A DNA stretch of 64,000 nt from Chryseobacterium flavum (GCF_003385595.1 NZ_QNUE01000004.1:1-64000); one strand, 5' to 3'. Counted from the stretch's first letter, positions 1 through 9,109 are shown. Notes: generated by a model from the sequence alone, not told the origin. Numbers and translations are program-made.

Positions 1-371
1 ATTTAGGGGAGAGCTGGAAGATTATTCATAAAGATATAATAAAAGAAATTGTTTTAAATTCTTTTTATGGAGTACCATTTTATATCACTTTTGAAAATAT
101 AGAAACTGTAACAAAACAGCTCAAAATGATAATTCAAACAGAGAATATATTACTTTCTGATATTTTCCCGATAGAGTTAATTCTTGAAGAATTAATTGTT
201 TATCAGCAAAACTATTGGTTAAATCTATATATAGATTTTATTATTGAAATGGCTGTATTAAATCAGCAGATTGTCAACACTTTATTAAAAACTAAAAATA
301 ATAAGGTTTTTACCCAATCTGTTAGGCATAAAATAAGGAAAGTAATACTAACGAACGGTTATGAATATTAA
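1..371 (+). CDS. 3' end of an unrecognised protein (partial)
   Basis: An open frame enters from the left edge (first full codon at base 3) and stops at 369-371, giving about 122 C-terminal residues; the true start lies outside the window. The visible part is rich in Ile, Leu, Asn and Lys and looks helical, with no signal peptide, metal motif or repeat. A TTG/ATG at 124-128 could be taken as a start, but the frame reads through without interruption from base 3, so I treat it as a truncated gene. I do not recognise the family. It ends in front of a hairpin shared with the converging lipoprotein gene. Confidence 0.55.
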   Translation, partial: LGESWKIIHKDIIKEIVLNSFYGVPFYITFENIETVTKQLKMIIQTENILLSDIFPIELILEELIVYQQNYWLNLYIDFIIEMAVLNQQIVNTLLKTKNNKVFTQSVRHKIRKVILTNGYEY

Positions 372-423
372 GGACAAATTAAATAGTAATTATATCGTTA
401 TTTCGAAACTGATTATAAAGCAA

Positions 424-457
424 AAACCACCAGAAAAAATTTCCTGATGGTTTTTTA
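424..457. terminator. Bidirectional hairpin terminator
   Basis: AAACCACCAG pairs with CTGATGGTTT (one G-T pair) around a short A-rich loop. It is followed by a T run on the plus strand and preceded by an A run, so it can stop both the partial gene on the left and be read from the other strand. It lies between two converging genes. Confidence 0.65.
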
Positions 458-476
458 TTTTGAAGAAACTAGTTAC

Positions 477-1694
477 TTATTGTAATCCTGCTAATAGGTT
501 CACTCCATCTACTGTAGCCCATGCACCTGGAACTAAAGAAACTTTGGTAACTGTAGCAGCGTTGGTGAATGTTTTTCCACCATTAGTTTGAGCATATCCC
601 CAAACTCCCGGATTGTCTGAGTTCAGATAAGTAAGAGGTTCTACTTTTACTTTTCCGGCAGCAACCTGACTTGTATTAGTAGCATCATCCTGAATTAATA
701 CAGCATATGCTTTCTGATTTCCCGTATTTTTATAACCGCTGATATATACATTTGAGAAAATACCGGTACCTTGCTTTTTAAACTGGATTGCAGAGATTTC
801 AGCTGAATTTGCTGATTCAGGGTTAGTACCTGCATTTCTGATTAATGTGATATTTGAAATTTTAGGAGCAGTGTTGTCTACATTGCTGGAAGCTTCGATT
901 TCCATTCCGAAATTTCCTACACCGGTTTGAAATGCATACCAGTTTGTATTGTTTTGGCCGCTCCATGCATCCTGCCAGTCAAACGAGTCATCATAGTTTC
1001 CATAAGAAACAATATTTTTAGCACTTACAGTTCCTCCGAAGAATTCATATCCGTCATCAGTACCTTTATAAGTGACAAGGTTTTCCAGAGTAGTTCCTGC
1101 ACCTACAGCATAGAATGTCATAGAGTTGGTTTCAGAAGTACCATCACCGATTTTCTTACCTGCATATTCTACTCTTACAAATTTCATTGTTCCTGAATTA
1201 GAGTTTGGGTCTGTTCCTCCATAGTAAACATTATTCCCATCTTCAGAAAGAGCTTGTGTATTTCCATTGATTGCTTTAATCGGAGCATTACCATACAGAG
1301 TAATACCACCCCAATCTCCTGGAGTTTTAGTAGAAGTTGTGAATACGATTGGCTCAGATGCAGTACCAACAGCATTAATTTTTCCATCCTGAAGAACTAC
1401 CAATCCACTTGTTTTAGATGTAGAAACATTGAAAGTTGCACCTGCTTCAATAGTGATTGTAGCATTGTTTGTTACTTTTACGATTCCATCTAGTGTATAA
1501 TTTCCTTTTTTAATTAAGATATCCTTTGTAATGGTTCCTGATAAAGTTCCACTTCCGCTCAATACGCTTTCAGTAGTTCCAGGAGTAACTGGAGTGCCAT
1601 CTCCTAAGCCATCATTTACATCAATAGTACATGAGTTTAAGGCTAATGTTAACACAGCTGTTAACGATAGTAATGATAATACTCTTCTTTTCAT
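477..1694 (-). CDS. Beta-helix surface lipoprotein paired with a TonB receptor
   Basis: A 405-residue lipoprotein. Residues 1-21 form a signal peptide and the lipobox LNSC places the lipidated cysteine at 22. A Thr/Gly/Pro-rich linker follows, then a repetitive region rich in Gly, Asn and Thr with short hydrophobic strands (for example GDWGGITLYGNAPI near residues 125-140) typical of right-handed beta-helix folds. The gene lies 29 bases downstream of the TonB-dependent receptor on the same strand, so the two are probably one operon and may form an uptake pair like SusD with SusC, although this protein is not a SusD homologue. The ligand is unknown. The pair faces a PhoB/PhoR-like system, which suggests, but does not show, control by that system. 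Confidence 0.75.
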   Translation of the reverse strand: MKRRVLSLLSLTAVLTLALNSCTIDVNDGLGDGTPVTPGTTESVLSGSGTLSGTITKDILIKKGNYTLDGIVKVTNNATITIEAGATFNVSTSKTSGLVVLQDGKINAVGTASEPIVFTTSTKTPGDWGGITLYGNAPIKAINGNTQALSEDGNNVYYGGTDPNSNSGTMKFVRVEYAGKKIGDGTSETNSMTFYAVGAGTTLENLVTYKGTDDGYEFFGGTVSAKNIVSYGNYDDSFDWQDAWSGQNNTNWYAFQTGVGNFGMEIEASSNVDNTAPKISNITLIRNAGTNPESANSAEISAIQFKKQGTGIFSNVYISGYKNTGNQKAYAVLIQDDATNTSQVAAGKVKVEPLTYLNSDNPGVWGYAQTNGGKTFTNAATVTKVSLVPGAWATVDGVNLLAGLQ

Positions 1695-1723
1695 TTTATA
1701 CTTTATTTATTTTTATTTAATTT

Positions 1724-4354
1724 TTAAAAGGTGTATCCTACAGTCATATTGAAGTTTACTCCTCTGAAATAGTCTGTGTATGTATTTATTCCGTTTGTTT
1801 GTACATTATAGTAACTCTTGTCTCCTAAAAGAATACGATATTTGTTATTTAGGATATTCCGAACCCCTAATTTTATATTCCAGTTTTTAGTAATCTGTTC
1901 CTGGTAAACAAAATCAAGTTGATGGAAAGGTTTTTCATAAAAATTATCTGAACCGGAAGTTCCTACAGCATATATTTTGGAACCAGAAACATTATATACA
2001 AGAGATAAAGTTCTGCTTAAGTTATTTTTAGTTTTTACTTCATATTTCAGGTCTGCATTGATAGTATATGGTGACGCTCCCTGCAATCCTCTTTTACGTA
2101 ATTCGCCGTTATAAAAGTTGGGATTAGGCTGTTCTAGTTTCAATTGGTCTTCACTTCTTTCAACATCAGTATACATAAAAGTAGCATTAGCTCCTAAAGT
2201 GAATTTATCCAAAGATTCAGAAAGTCTTCCCAGGCTTATAATTCCTTCCAGCTCTATTCCAGCTAAATCAGCTTTTTTAGCATTATAGAATGTAACGGTT
2301 ACCCCATTTGCATCTCCTGACGAAACAAAAGACCTTTCAATTGCATTATTAATTCTTTTTGCAAATAAGTTTACAGCAAACATCTCCTTATTTGTAGGGA
2401 AATACTCCCATTTTAAATCAAAATTATAATTGTCACTCAGTTTTATATCCGGATTTCCTTTAATGGTTTCATTATCAGGGTTGATATATGAAATTTCCAT
2501 AGTTTCAATCAAAACAGGACGTGTGACAGTTTTACTGAATGAGAATCTTAAATTATTTTTAGTATTAAGAGCTTTTTTAATAGAAAGGGAAGGTAAGAAC
2601 AGGTTTCTTTCTTTATCCAAATTTGTTTTCTTAGCTGCACCTTGTTCGGAATAACGAATAAGTGTCATATCATTTTCATATCTTCCACCAATTAGAATAT
2701 CCCATGTTTCAGAAGGTTTATAATTAAAATTAATATAACCAGCGTTTACAAACTGATACATGCTTGTGAAGAAATTAGATGCGTCAGTCTCTTCCTGGAA
2801 AAAGAATCTGTTATTTGATAAATCTTGATTGAACTGAGATTGCGGATTATCTTTATCTATAATAAAGCTTTGTCCTGCTGTACCGTTTGGTTTTCCAAAT
2901 AAGAAACGGTAAGATGTTTTTCTAAGATCTGCAAACCCATTATATCCAATAGATAATTGCATTGGGAAATCTTTTTTATCTCCCTTTTCTCCTAGAAATA
3001 CTGAATACTCTCCATAAGCAGAACCATAAAACCTGGAATTTACATCTAAATACTGTCGGATAATGTTATTTCCTCCATATGCTAAAAGTAATTGGTTGTC
3101 AGGTAACAAGTTTCCATTTGAATCCAGGCGGCTTCCCTCTAATATTTTTCTGTCAGGCTGTTGGTAATTATTAATTACATAGCTTCCTCCTGCTTTTATT
3201 TGATGTCTTTCTCCTAGCTTCTGAGAAGCTGTCAACTGGATATTTAGAAATCGAGATAAATCCTGCTGGTTTGTACGGAAAAATCCGGTGTCTTTATTTT
3301 GTATCTGATTATTTTTATAACCGTAATAATCCTCAATAATATTGTTTACATTCTGAAGATACATTGCATTTAGATTAACAGTGGTCCCTCTATTTTTATA
3401 GCCTAGACCTAATAATGCAGATGATTCGATTTGATAGTTATATTGCTTTCTTAATAAATCATTATTTAAGTTAATAATGCCACCAAAATCTTTAAATTGA
3501 TTTTTTGCTCCTTCTTTATAGGAATATTCTGAGCTTTGGTTTAATGAAAATAAGAAGCCAAGATTTCCATTTTCTCCGGCTTTCATTTTTTGTACAGTAG
3601 TGAAACCGATACTTGTATTAGGAACAGATTTTACATTATCTACATTCCAGCTGTCCTTGAACTGGGTTAATGATTCATTTGCTGAAAATCTGTAATTACT
3701 AGGTCTCGCATTTCTGACCGCTGAAGGTAACTTTTTGTCTCTTGAGTTCAATCCAAGATAACCATTAAACCCGTCTGCTCCTTCTGAAACTTTAAATCCG
3801 TCTTTAAAAGTACTTACTGTATTTATTCCGATACCGAATTCCACTTTAGTAAACGGCTTATCAATGGTAAGGGTTTCAATATCAAAAGTAGCTCCTGCGA
3901 AATCTCCGTAAAGGTTTGAGTTGAAAGTTTTGTAAATATTCAATTTACCTACAACATCTGTTGGAAACTGCTTTAAAGCAATGATTTTTTGAAAAGGGTT
4001 GTTGGAGGGAGAACCAAGACCATTAATTAATAAATAATTGTATCGTTCTTCCAGACCTCTTACGAAAAGACCTCTTCCTTCCACCGTAGTGATCCCCGTT
4101 ACTTTGGTAAGCCCTTGTTCTACGTTGGAGATCCCTTTTCTGGAAATCTCTTCAGCACTTACAGCCTGTTTTTGAATAATCGCTTTCTTTTGTTCTCCTA
4201 ATACTGCAGTTTCAGTTTTTTTGTTACTGCTTCCTTGGATTACTACGCCTTCAATTTTTTTCTCCTTGCTGATCGTATCCTGCTTTGTTTCCTGGGCATA
4301 ATACACTGATCCGGATAAAAATAAGACTGCAATGCTAAGTTTATTAATTTTCAT
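1724..4354 (-). CDS. TonB-dependent outer-membrane receptor
   Basis: An 876-residue receptor that should import a substrate across the outer membrane using TonB energy. I chose the ATG at 4354, which gives a clean signal peptide ending near YYAQ; the longer frame starts at a TTG at 4393 that overlaps the likely promoter. After a short TonB-box region (KIEGVVIQGSS) comes the plug (about residues 50-170, with RGLEERYNYLLINGLG), then a beta-barrel ending in the aromatic C-terminus VGYTF. There is no carboxypeptidase-like N-terminal domain, so it is not a classical SusC. It is the first gene of a leftward two-gene unit with the beta-helix lipoprotein and is divergent from the response regulator gene at 4553. 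Substrate not identifiable. Confidence 0.85.
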   Translation of the reverse strand: MKINKLSIAVLFLSGSVYYAQETKQDTISKEKKIEGVVIQGSSNKKTETAVLGEQKKAIIQKQAVSAEEISRKGISNVEQGLTKVTGITTVEGRGLFVRGLEERYNYLLINGLGSPSNNPFQKIIALKQFPTDVVGKLNIYKTFNSNLYGDFAGATFDIETLTIDKPFTKVEFGIGINTVSTFKDGFKVSEGADGFNGYLGLNSRDKKLPSAVRNARPSNYRFSANESLTQFKDSWNVDNVKSVPNTSIGFTTVQKMKAGENGNLGFLFSLNQSSEYSYKEGAKNQFKDFGGIINLNNDLLRKQYNYQIESSALLGLGYKNRGTTVNLNAMYLQNVNNIIEDYYGYKNNQIQNKDTGFFRTNQQDLSRFLNIQLTASQKLGERHQIKAGGSYVINNYQQPDRKILEGSRLDSNGNLLPDNQLLLAYGGNNIIRQYLDVNSRFYGSAYGEYSVFLGEKGDKKDFPMQLSIGYNGFADLRKTSYRFLFGKPNGTAGQSFIIDKDNPQSQFNQDLSNNRFFFQEETDASNFFTSMYQFVNAGYINFNYKPSETWDILIGGRYENDMTLIRYSEQGAAKKTNLDKERNLFLPSLSIKKALNTKNNLRFSFSKTVTRPVLIETMEISYINPDNETIKGNPDIKLSDNYNFDLKWEYFPTNKEMFAVNLFAKRINNAIERSFVSSGDANGVTVTFYNAKKADLAGIELEGIISLGRLSESLDKFTLGANATFMYTDVERSEDQLKLEQPNPNFYNGELRKRGLQGASPYTINADLKYEVKTKNNLSRTLSLVYNVSGSKIYAVGTSGSDNFYEKPFHQLDFVYQEQITKNWNIKLGVRNILNNKYRILLGDKSYYNVQTNGINTYTDYFRGVNFNMTVGYTF

Positions 4355-4439
4355 TATTTTACTTACTTTATTTACTAGATTCTTTCGGTGCAAAGGAATA
4401 AAAGTTTGATGGGGTAAATGGTTTAGTAAAATTTAATTT

Positions 4440-4534
4440 TTTCTTAACTTAACATTAAGAAAATACCATTATTGTTAACTTTATGTGAACGATGGGTGAT
4501 TCCTTAATCTATGATTTAAAAATTATTAACTTTG
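4440..4534. promoter_or_regulatory. Divergent control region with repeated TTAAC elements
   Basis: Between the receptor gene and the response regulator gene, TTAAC occurs at 4444, 4449, 4475 and 4526, and TTTCTTAA at 4440-4447 forms an inverted repeat with TTAAGAAA at 4455-4462. A perfect TAnnTTTG -7 box for the rightward gene is at 4527-4534 and includes the last TTAAC. TTAACA-type direct repeats are the binding pattern of PhoP in Bacillus; whether the regulator encoded next door binds here is inference. Confidence 0.45.
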
Positions 4535-4552
4535 ACACAGTAAAAATTTAGA

Positions 4553-5230
4553 ATGAGCCAAAAGAAAATACTCTTAATAGACGATGAACTGGATATTTTA
4601 GAGATTCTGTCTTACAACCTGGAGAAAGAAGGATATACTATTTATACCGCTACAAATGGTAACGAAGGGATAGAAAAAGCAAAGGAAATTATTCCGGATC
4701 TGATCCTGCTGGATGTTATGATGCCTGAAAAAGATGGTATTGAAACATGTCAGGAACTCCGTAAAATAAAAGAGCTTCAGAAAACCCTTATCGTTTTCCT
4801 TTCCGCAAGAAGTGAAGAATTTTCACAGTTGGCCGGTTTCCAGGCAGGTGCGAATGATTACATCGTGAAACTGATTAAACCGAAAATCCTTATTTCAAAA
4901 GTTAATGCTTTGTTACAGCTTACTTCTCAGGTTTCAGACAATGCAAAACTGATCGAAATAGGGGATCTTGTAATTGATAAAGATAATTTCAGGGTTTCTA
5001 AAAGCGGGCAACAGTTTCTGCTTCCTAAAAAAGAATTTGATCTGCTTTATCTTCTTGCATCCAATACCGAGAAAGTGTTCAAAAGAGAAGAAATCCTTGA
5101 AAAAGTCTGGGGGAACGATGTGATCGTAGGAGAAAGAACAATTGATGTTCATATCCGCAGATTGAGAGAAAAACTGGGAATCAATACTATTCAGACCTTA
5201 AAAGGAATAGGATATAAACTGATTGTTTAA
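4553..5230 (+). CDS. PhoB/OmpR-family response regulator
   Basis: A 225-residue two-component response regulator: receiver domain (about 1-120) and winged-helix DNA-binding domain (about 130-225, with the RRLREKLG recognition region). The acidic pocket D10/D11 and phosphoacceptor D54 (LLDVMMPEKDG) are present, as is the switch residue S84. The conserved lysine is K106, but the proline that nearly always follows it is replaced by Leu107 (codon CTG at 4871-4873; CCG would restore the common KPIKP sequence). The histidine kinase gene begins 47 bases downstream and is almost certainly the partner. The start ATG sits about 18 bases after a good -7 box. PhoB/PhoP-like by overall type; a phosphate role is inference. 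Confidence 0.9.
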   Translation: MSQKKILLIDDELDILEILSYNLEKEGYTIYTATNGNEGIEKAKEIIPDLILLDVMMPEKDGIETCQELRKIKELQKTLIVFLSARSEEFSQLAGFQAGANDYIVKLIKPKILISKVNALLQLTSQVSDNAKLIEIGDLVIDKDNFRVSKSGQQFLLPKKEFDLLYLLASNTEKVFKREEILEKVWGNDVIVGERTIDVHIRRLREKLGINTIQTLKGIGYKLIV

Positions 5231-5277
5231 TCATTTAATAATCCTAACTTTACATTCAATAATTAAATTTTGTAAAA

Positions 5278-6309
5278 TTGAAATTTTACAGACTTACCCT
5301 CGTCGCTTCCTGTCTGCTGACCTTAGTGATGCTCTTTTTAGTAGTCGTTTTCGACTCACTAAAGGATATGTACTATGATACCCCTCAGTTCAAAACGGGT
5401 CTTCTTATTTGTATCATTCTGATCTTTATTATCAACTATGTTGTGCTGGAACTCCTTTTCAGTTATTATGGAAGAAAACAGGTAAGAGGCCTTTCCCATC
5501 TCCTTCCTCAGGAGATTGTTCACGATAATGATGAAAATATTACCATCAAGGAACTTGGCGAACGATTTTCAGACCTTAATCAGCGGAAAGTTACAGAGAT
5601 CGACATGATGAAGGAAATGGAAAGTTATCGTAAAGAATATATCGGAAACGTTTCTCATGAGCTTAAAACTCCTTTGTTTTCTATCCAGGGATATGTAGAA
5701 ACCCTGAGAGACGGAGGAGTAGATAATATGACCATCCGGGATAAATATCTGGAAAGGATAGATAAGTCTGTTGAAAGGCTTATTGCGATCGTTACCGATC
5801 TGGATATGATCAACAGGCTCGAAGCAGGAGAAATCAACCTTACAGTTTCTAGATTTGATGTTAACCTGCTGATCAAGGAAATTTTTGACCTTCTTGACCT
5901 GGAAGCAGAAAAACGCAATACCACATTACAGATCCAGACCCTGCATCCGCAGATTTTTGTAGATGCCGACAAACAAAAAATATCCCAGGTATTTATCAAC
6001 CTTATATCCAATGCCATTCACTATGCAAACAGGCAGGAAGCAAAGGTGATTGTAAAAACCAGTATCCTGAAAAACAAAGTACTGATTGAAGTCATAGACA
6101 ACGGAATGGGAATCAAATCTGAAATCCTTCCAAGGATTTTTGAACGTTTTTACCGGGTAGAAACCAGCAGAAGCAGGAGAGAAGGAGGTTCGGGACTTGG
6201 TTTGGCTATCGTAAAACATATCCTTGAAGCTCACAATGAAAACATTACCGTAGAAAGTGTATATCTTGAAGGAACGAAGTTCAGTTTTATGCTCGAAAAA
6301 AGTAAATAA
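5278..6309 (+). CDS. Sensor histidine kinase, PhoR-like
   Basis: A 343-residue membrane kinase that should phosphorylate the regulator at 4553. Two transmembrane segments (about 6-26 and 41-62) are separated by a very short periplasmic loop, so it probably does not bind a ligand with a large sensor domain. H-box NVSHELKTPL has the phosphorylated His at 127; the N-box (NLISNAIHYA), G1 (DNGMGI), F-box (FERFYRV) and G2 (GSGLGLAI) motifs follow. The start is a TTG at 5278: the only upstream in-frame codons end in a stop at 5260-5262, and no later ATG precedes the first membrane segment. No PAS or HAMP domain is evident. Confidence 0.88.
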   Translation: MKFYRLTLVASCLLTLVMLFLVVVFDSLKDMYYDTPQFKTGLLICIILIFIINYVVLELLFSYYGRKQVRGLSHLLPQEIVHDNDENITIKELGERFSDLNQRKVTEIDMMKEMESYRKEYIGNVSHELKTPLFSIQGYVETLRDGGVDNMTIRDKYLERIDKSVERLIAIVTDLDMINRLEAGEINLTVSRFDVNLLIKEIFDLLDLEAEKRNTTLQIQTLHPQIFVDADKQKISQVFINLISNAIHYANRQEAKVIVKTSILKNKVLIEVIDNGMGIKSEILPRIFERFYRVETSRSRREGGSGLGLAIVKHILEAHNENITVESVYLEGTKFSFMLEKSK

Positions 6310-6361
6310 TCCGGGCAAAATGTAAGAAAAAAAAATATTTTAAAAAATCCTGAAATATTTT

Positions 6362-6390
6362 TTTGTCACATCTCATTTATTATATATTTG
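6362..6390 (+). promoter_or_regulatory. Bacteroidota-type promoter
   Basis: TTTG at 6362-6365, 17 bases, then TATATTTG at 6383-6390, matching the TTTG and TAnnTTTG consensus of the primary sigma factor in this phylum. Transcription would start near 6397 and leave a leader of about 45 bases before the ATG at 6444. Confidence 0.65.
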
Positions 6391-6443
6391 CACCAGAGAT
6401 TTATCATAATTATAAAGGCAAAAAAGTAATTTAAGAAACTGAT

Positions 6444-7040
6444 ATGGTTTACAAAATCCGCGTAATATTAGATGCGAAAGAGGATATTTTCCGTGATGTT
6501 GAAGTTAAGGGAAAACAAACATTATGGAACTTACATTTAGGAATTAAAAGTGCATTCAGTCTGCAGGGAGATGAGCTTTCTACTTTTAATCTGTTGGAAA
6601 ATGACGGAACAATCGTAAAAAGTGTCCCATTAGAAGATATGAGCGATGATGGTGATGGAGAAATTATGTCGGATGTATATATAGATGAAGCTTTTGAAAA
6701 TGTAGGTGACAAAGCACAATTCCAATACGGGCTTCTTGACCTTTGGGAATTCTTCTGTGAGCTTGTAGAAGTAATTGAAGAAACAAAAGGAGTTAATTAT
6801 CCTATTACAGTTTACAGATTTGGAAATGTTCCTTTAAAAGCGCCTAGCAAAAGCGGAAACGGGGGAGGTTCCAAAAAGAAATCAGCAATGCCTCTGATGG
6901 ATGATGATTTCAGCTTTGATGATGACTTTGGAGGTGGCGGAAACTTTGCTGATGAAGACGACAGCTTCGATGATGATGAGGAAGAAGACTATGACGATGA
7001 TGTTTTCGATGATGAAGACGATAATGATGATGAGAGATAA
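6444..7040 (+). CDS. pRiA4b ORF-3 / IS1096 TnpR-like family protein with acidic tail
   Basis: A 198-residue soluble protein. Residues 1-135 resemble the plasmid pRiA4b ORF-3 family (VYKIRVILDAKEDIFRDVEV, then a conserved YGLLDLWEFFCELVEV region). Family members are often named after IS1096 passenger genes, but nothing around this copy looks like an insertion sequence, and its function is unknown. A Lys/Gly/Ser linker (136-150) leads into an extreme acidic tail at 152-197 made almost only of Asp, Glu, Phe and Gly. Such tails can mimic nucleic acid or bind basic proteins; that is speculation here. It has its own promoter and its own strong terminator, so it is a single-gene unit. Confidence 0.75.
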   Translation: MVYKIRVILDAKEDIFRDVEVKGKQTLWNLHLGIKSAFSLQGDELSTFNLLENDGTIVKSVPLEDMSDDGDGEIMSDVYIDEAFENVGDKAQFQYGLLDLWEFFCELVEVIEETKGVNYPITVYRFGNVPLKAPSKSGNGGGSKKKSAMPLMDDDFSFDDDFGGGGNFADEDDSFDDDEEEDYDDDVFDDEDDNDDER

Positions 7041-7065
7041 GATACAGTAGCGTATATAATATAGG

Positions 7066-7090
7066 CCCCGGATTTGATCCGGGGTTTTTT
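7066..7090 (+). terminator. Rho-independent terminator
   Basis: CCCCGGAT and ATCCGGGG form a perfect 8-bp stem around TTG, followed by six T residues. It ends the single-gene unit of the acidic-tailed protein. Confidence 0.88.
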
Positions 7091-7180
7091 ATTCGCAGGA
7101 GATAAAACCAGCCTTAAAGTTCATTAATCAGAGATACGTTTCTTATCATAAGCTTTTAGCTTTTACCCAAAAACATTCAT

Positions 7181-7188
7181 TACTTTTG
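7181..7188 (+). promoter_or_regulatory. -7 promoter box
   Basis: TACTTTTG matches TAnnTTTG and lies 14 bases before the ATG of the glycoside hydrolase gene, implying a very short leader. Confidence 0.5.
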
Positions 7189-7202
7189 TTAAAAGTAGAT
7201 TA

Positions 7203-8552
7203 ATGAAAAAATTAATTTTATTAGCCGTAATTGGTCTGGGAATTGTTTCCTGTACCACTCAAAGAAATACCCGGAAAATGACAGAGCTGCCAAAAGATTG
7301 GAAACATACAACGAACATTTATGAAGTAAATATCAGACAATATACTCAGGAAGGTACTTTTAAAGCATTTGCAAAAGAGATGCCCCGTTTAAAATCCATG
7401 GGAGTTAAAACTCTTTGGTTTATGCCGGTTACTCCTATTGCCCAGCTGAATAAAAAAGGAAGCCTTGGAAGCCCGTACGCCGCTGCGGATTATACTTCTG
7501 TCAATCCTGAATTCGGAACATTGGATGATTTTAAAGACCTGGTAAATGAAGCCCACAGGTTGGGTTTTAAAGTGATTATTGACTGGGTAGCCAATCATAC
7601 AGGCTGGGATCATATCTGGACAAAGACACATCCTGAATTTTATTTAAAAGATCCGGACGGAAAGTTTCATATTGCATCGGGAATGGATGATATTATTGAA
7701 CTGGATTATAAAAACAAGGACATGCGTCAGGCTATGATTGAGGCTATGAAATTTTGGGTGAAAGAAACAGATATTGATGGTTTCAGATGTGATCTTGCCT
7801 CATGGGTTGAAGTAGATTTCTGGGAGCAGGCCCGTCCTGAAGTTGAAAAAGTAAAACCCCTTTTCTGGCTGGGAGAATTTGATGAGTTGGAAAGTCCTGA
7901 GTATGGAAAAGTTTTTGATGCCAGCTATTCGTGGAAATGGATGCATAAATCTGCAGATTATTATAAGAAAAATGAACCACTTCAGGAACTGAAAGATTTA
8001 CTGGTACAATATTCCAATATCGGAGACGGATCTATGAGAGCCTGGTTTACAACTAATCATGATGAAAACTCATGGAACGGTACCGAATATGAAAAATATG
8101 GAGTTATTACAAAAGCAATGGCGGTATTTTCCGTAACATGGAATGGTGTTCCCCTTCTGTATTCAGGGCAGGAGCTCCCCAATATGAAAAGGCTTGAATT
8201 TTTCGAAAAAGATGCAATTAAATGGACCAATACCTATCAGGTTGCTGATTTCTATAAAATATTGCTGGAGCTGAAGACTTCCAATCCGGCCCTGAGAGGA
8301 GGAGATCCCAATGTTACCACCTATTTTCTGAATACAACAGCCAATGACAAAATTCTCGCTTATATCAGAAAGAATGGGAAAGATGAGGTTCTTGTTGTTC
8401 TGAATATGTCAAAAGAAGCGGTAAACTTCAGTATTGAAGATGAGCACGTCTCCGGTACCTTCAGAAATGTTTTTGATAGGACAAGAAGAGATTTCAACAC
8501 TGGAAAAGACTTCAGTTTTAAGGCTTCAGATTATGCTGTATTTGAGAAATGA
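7203..8552 (+). CDS. GH13 alpha-amylase-family lipoprotein
   Basis: A 449-residue glycoside hydrolase that should cleave alpha-glucans at the cell envelope. The signal peptide ends in the lipobox GIVSC with the lipidated Cys17. GH13 regions are clear: region I DWVANHTGWDH (about 127-137), region II GFRCDLAS with nucleophile D197, region III WLGEFDE with acid/base E225, and region IV FTTNHDEN with D287. The C-terminal 80 residues form the expected small beta domain. There is no SusC/SusD next to it, so it is not part of a visible starch locus. It has its own -7 box; no strong hairpin follows, and a 116-base gap separates it from the next gene. Confidence 0.9.
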   Translation: MKKLILLAVIGLGIVSCTTQRNTRKMTELPKDWKHTTNIYEVNIRQYTQEGTFKAFAKEMPRLKSMGVKTLWFMPVTPIAQLNKKGSLGSPYAAADYTSVNPEFGTLDDFKDLVNEAHRLGFKVIIDWVANHTGWDHIWTKTHPEFYLKDPDGKFHIASGMDDIIELDYKNKDMRQAMIEAMKFWVKETDIDGFRCDLASWVEVDFWEQARPEVEKVKPLFWLGEFDELESPEYGKVFDASYSWKWMHKSADYYKKNEPLQELKDLLVQYSNIGDGSMRAWFTTNHDENSWNGTEYEKYGVITKAMAVFSVTWNGVPLLYSGQELPNMKRLEFFEKDAIKWTNTYQVADFYKILLELKTSNPALRGGDPNVTTYFLNTTANDKILAYIRKNGKDEVLVVLNMSKEAVNFSIEDEHVSGTFRNVFDRTRRDFNTGKDFSFKASDYAVFEK

Positions 8553-8668
8553 ATTCAGAAACCAATGAAATTCTGGCTGAAAATTATAAGATGCTGATCA
8601 TATAGCTGGGTTGTCACTTTCAACAGATGATTCTGTGACAGTTCCATGCTGCGGATAATACTATATCA

Positions 8669-9109
8669 ATGAATAAACAAGAAATATTAACCCTTACAAA
8701 ATCTAAAGTTACCGATAAGATCCGGTATTTTGAAAATCTGATTGCAGAGACACGGGCATCAAATAACGATACCAAGAGCTCAATGGGAGATAAATATGAA
8801 ACCGGCCGTGAAATGCTCCAGCAGGAAATCAATAACCTGCAGAGACAGCTTAATGAAGTTCTGAACCAACAGGAAATGCTCCGGAAAATAACTGCAGATT
8901 CCTCTGAAAAGGTCCAGCATGGAGCTTTGGTAAAAACAGATAAAGGGCTTTTTTATATTGCGGCTTCAATAGGTGAGATTGTTGCTGAAAACCATAAGAT
9001 TATGACTGTTTCTATAGAATCTCCATTGGTAAAAGCTATGTTTGGCAAGAAAATAGGGGACACCTTTACTATTAATAACATAAATCAGAATATTGAAGAT
9101 ATCTGGTAA
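8669..9109 (+). CDS. GreA/GreB-like transcription-factor homologue
   Basis: A 146-residue protein. Residues 1-75 form a coiled-coil hairpin whose tip (MGDKYETGREM) recalls the acidic GDxxEN tip of GreA, and residues 85-146 resemble the FKBP-like C-terminal domain of GreA (SPLVKAMFGKKIGDTF is close to the family's SPLGKALLGKKVGDE). It is shorter than GreA (about 158 residues). A role at the RNA polymerase secondary channel is plausible from the shape; transcript cleavage is not assured because the exact catalytic acidic pair is not clearly aligned. The next gene begins 16 bases downstream on the same strand. Confidence 0.65.
   Translation: MNKQEILTLTKSKVTDKIRYFENLIAETRASNNDTKSSMGDKYETGREMLQQEINNLQRQLNEVLNQQEMLRKITADSSEKVQHGALVKTDKGLFYIAASIGEIVAENHKIMTVSIESPLVKAMFGKKIGDTFTINNINQNIEDIW

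Noticed and set aside
4355-4393. TTG start giving 13 more residues on the TonB receptor.
   Set aside because: The extension is basic, overlaps the probable promoter and disrupts a normal signal peptide.
6444-7040. Insertion sequence because the protein family is named after IS1096.
   Set aside because: No transposase, terminal inverted repeats or target duplication flank the gene.
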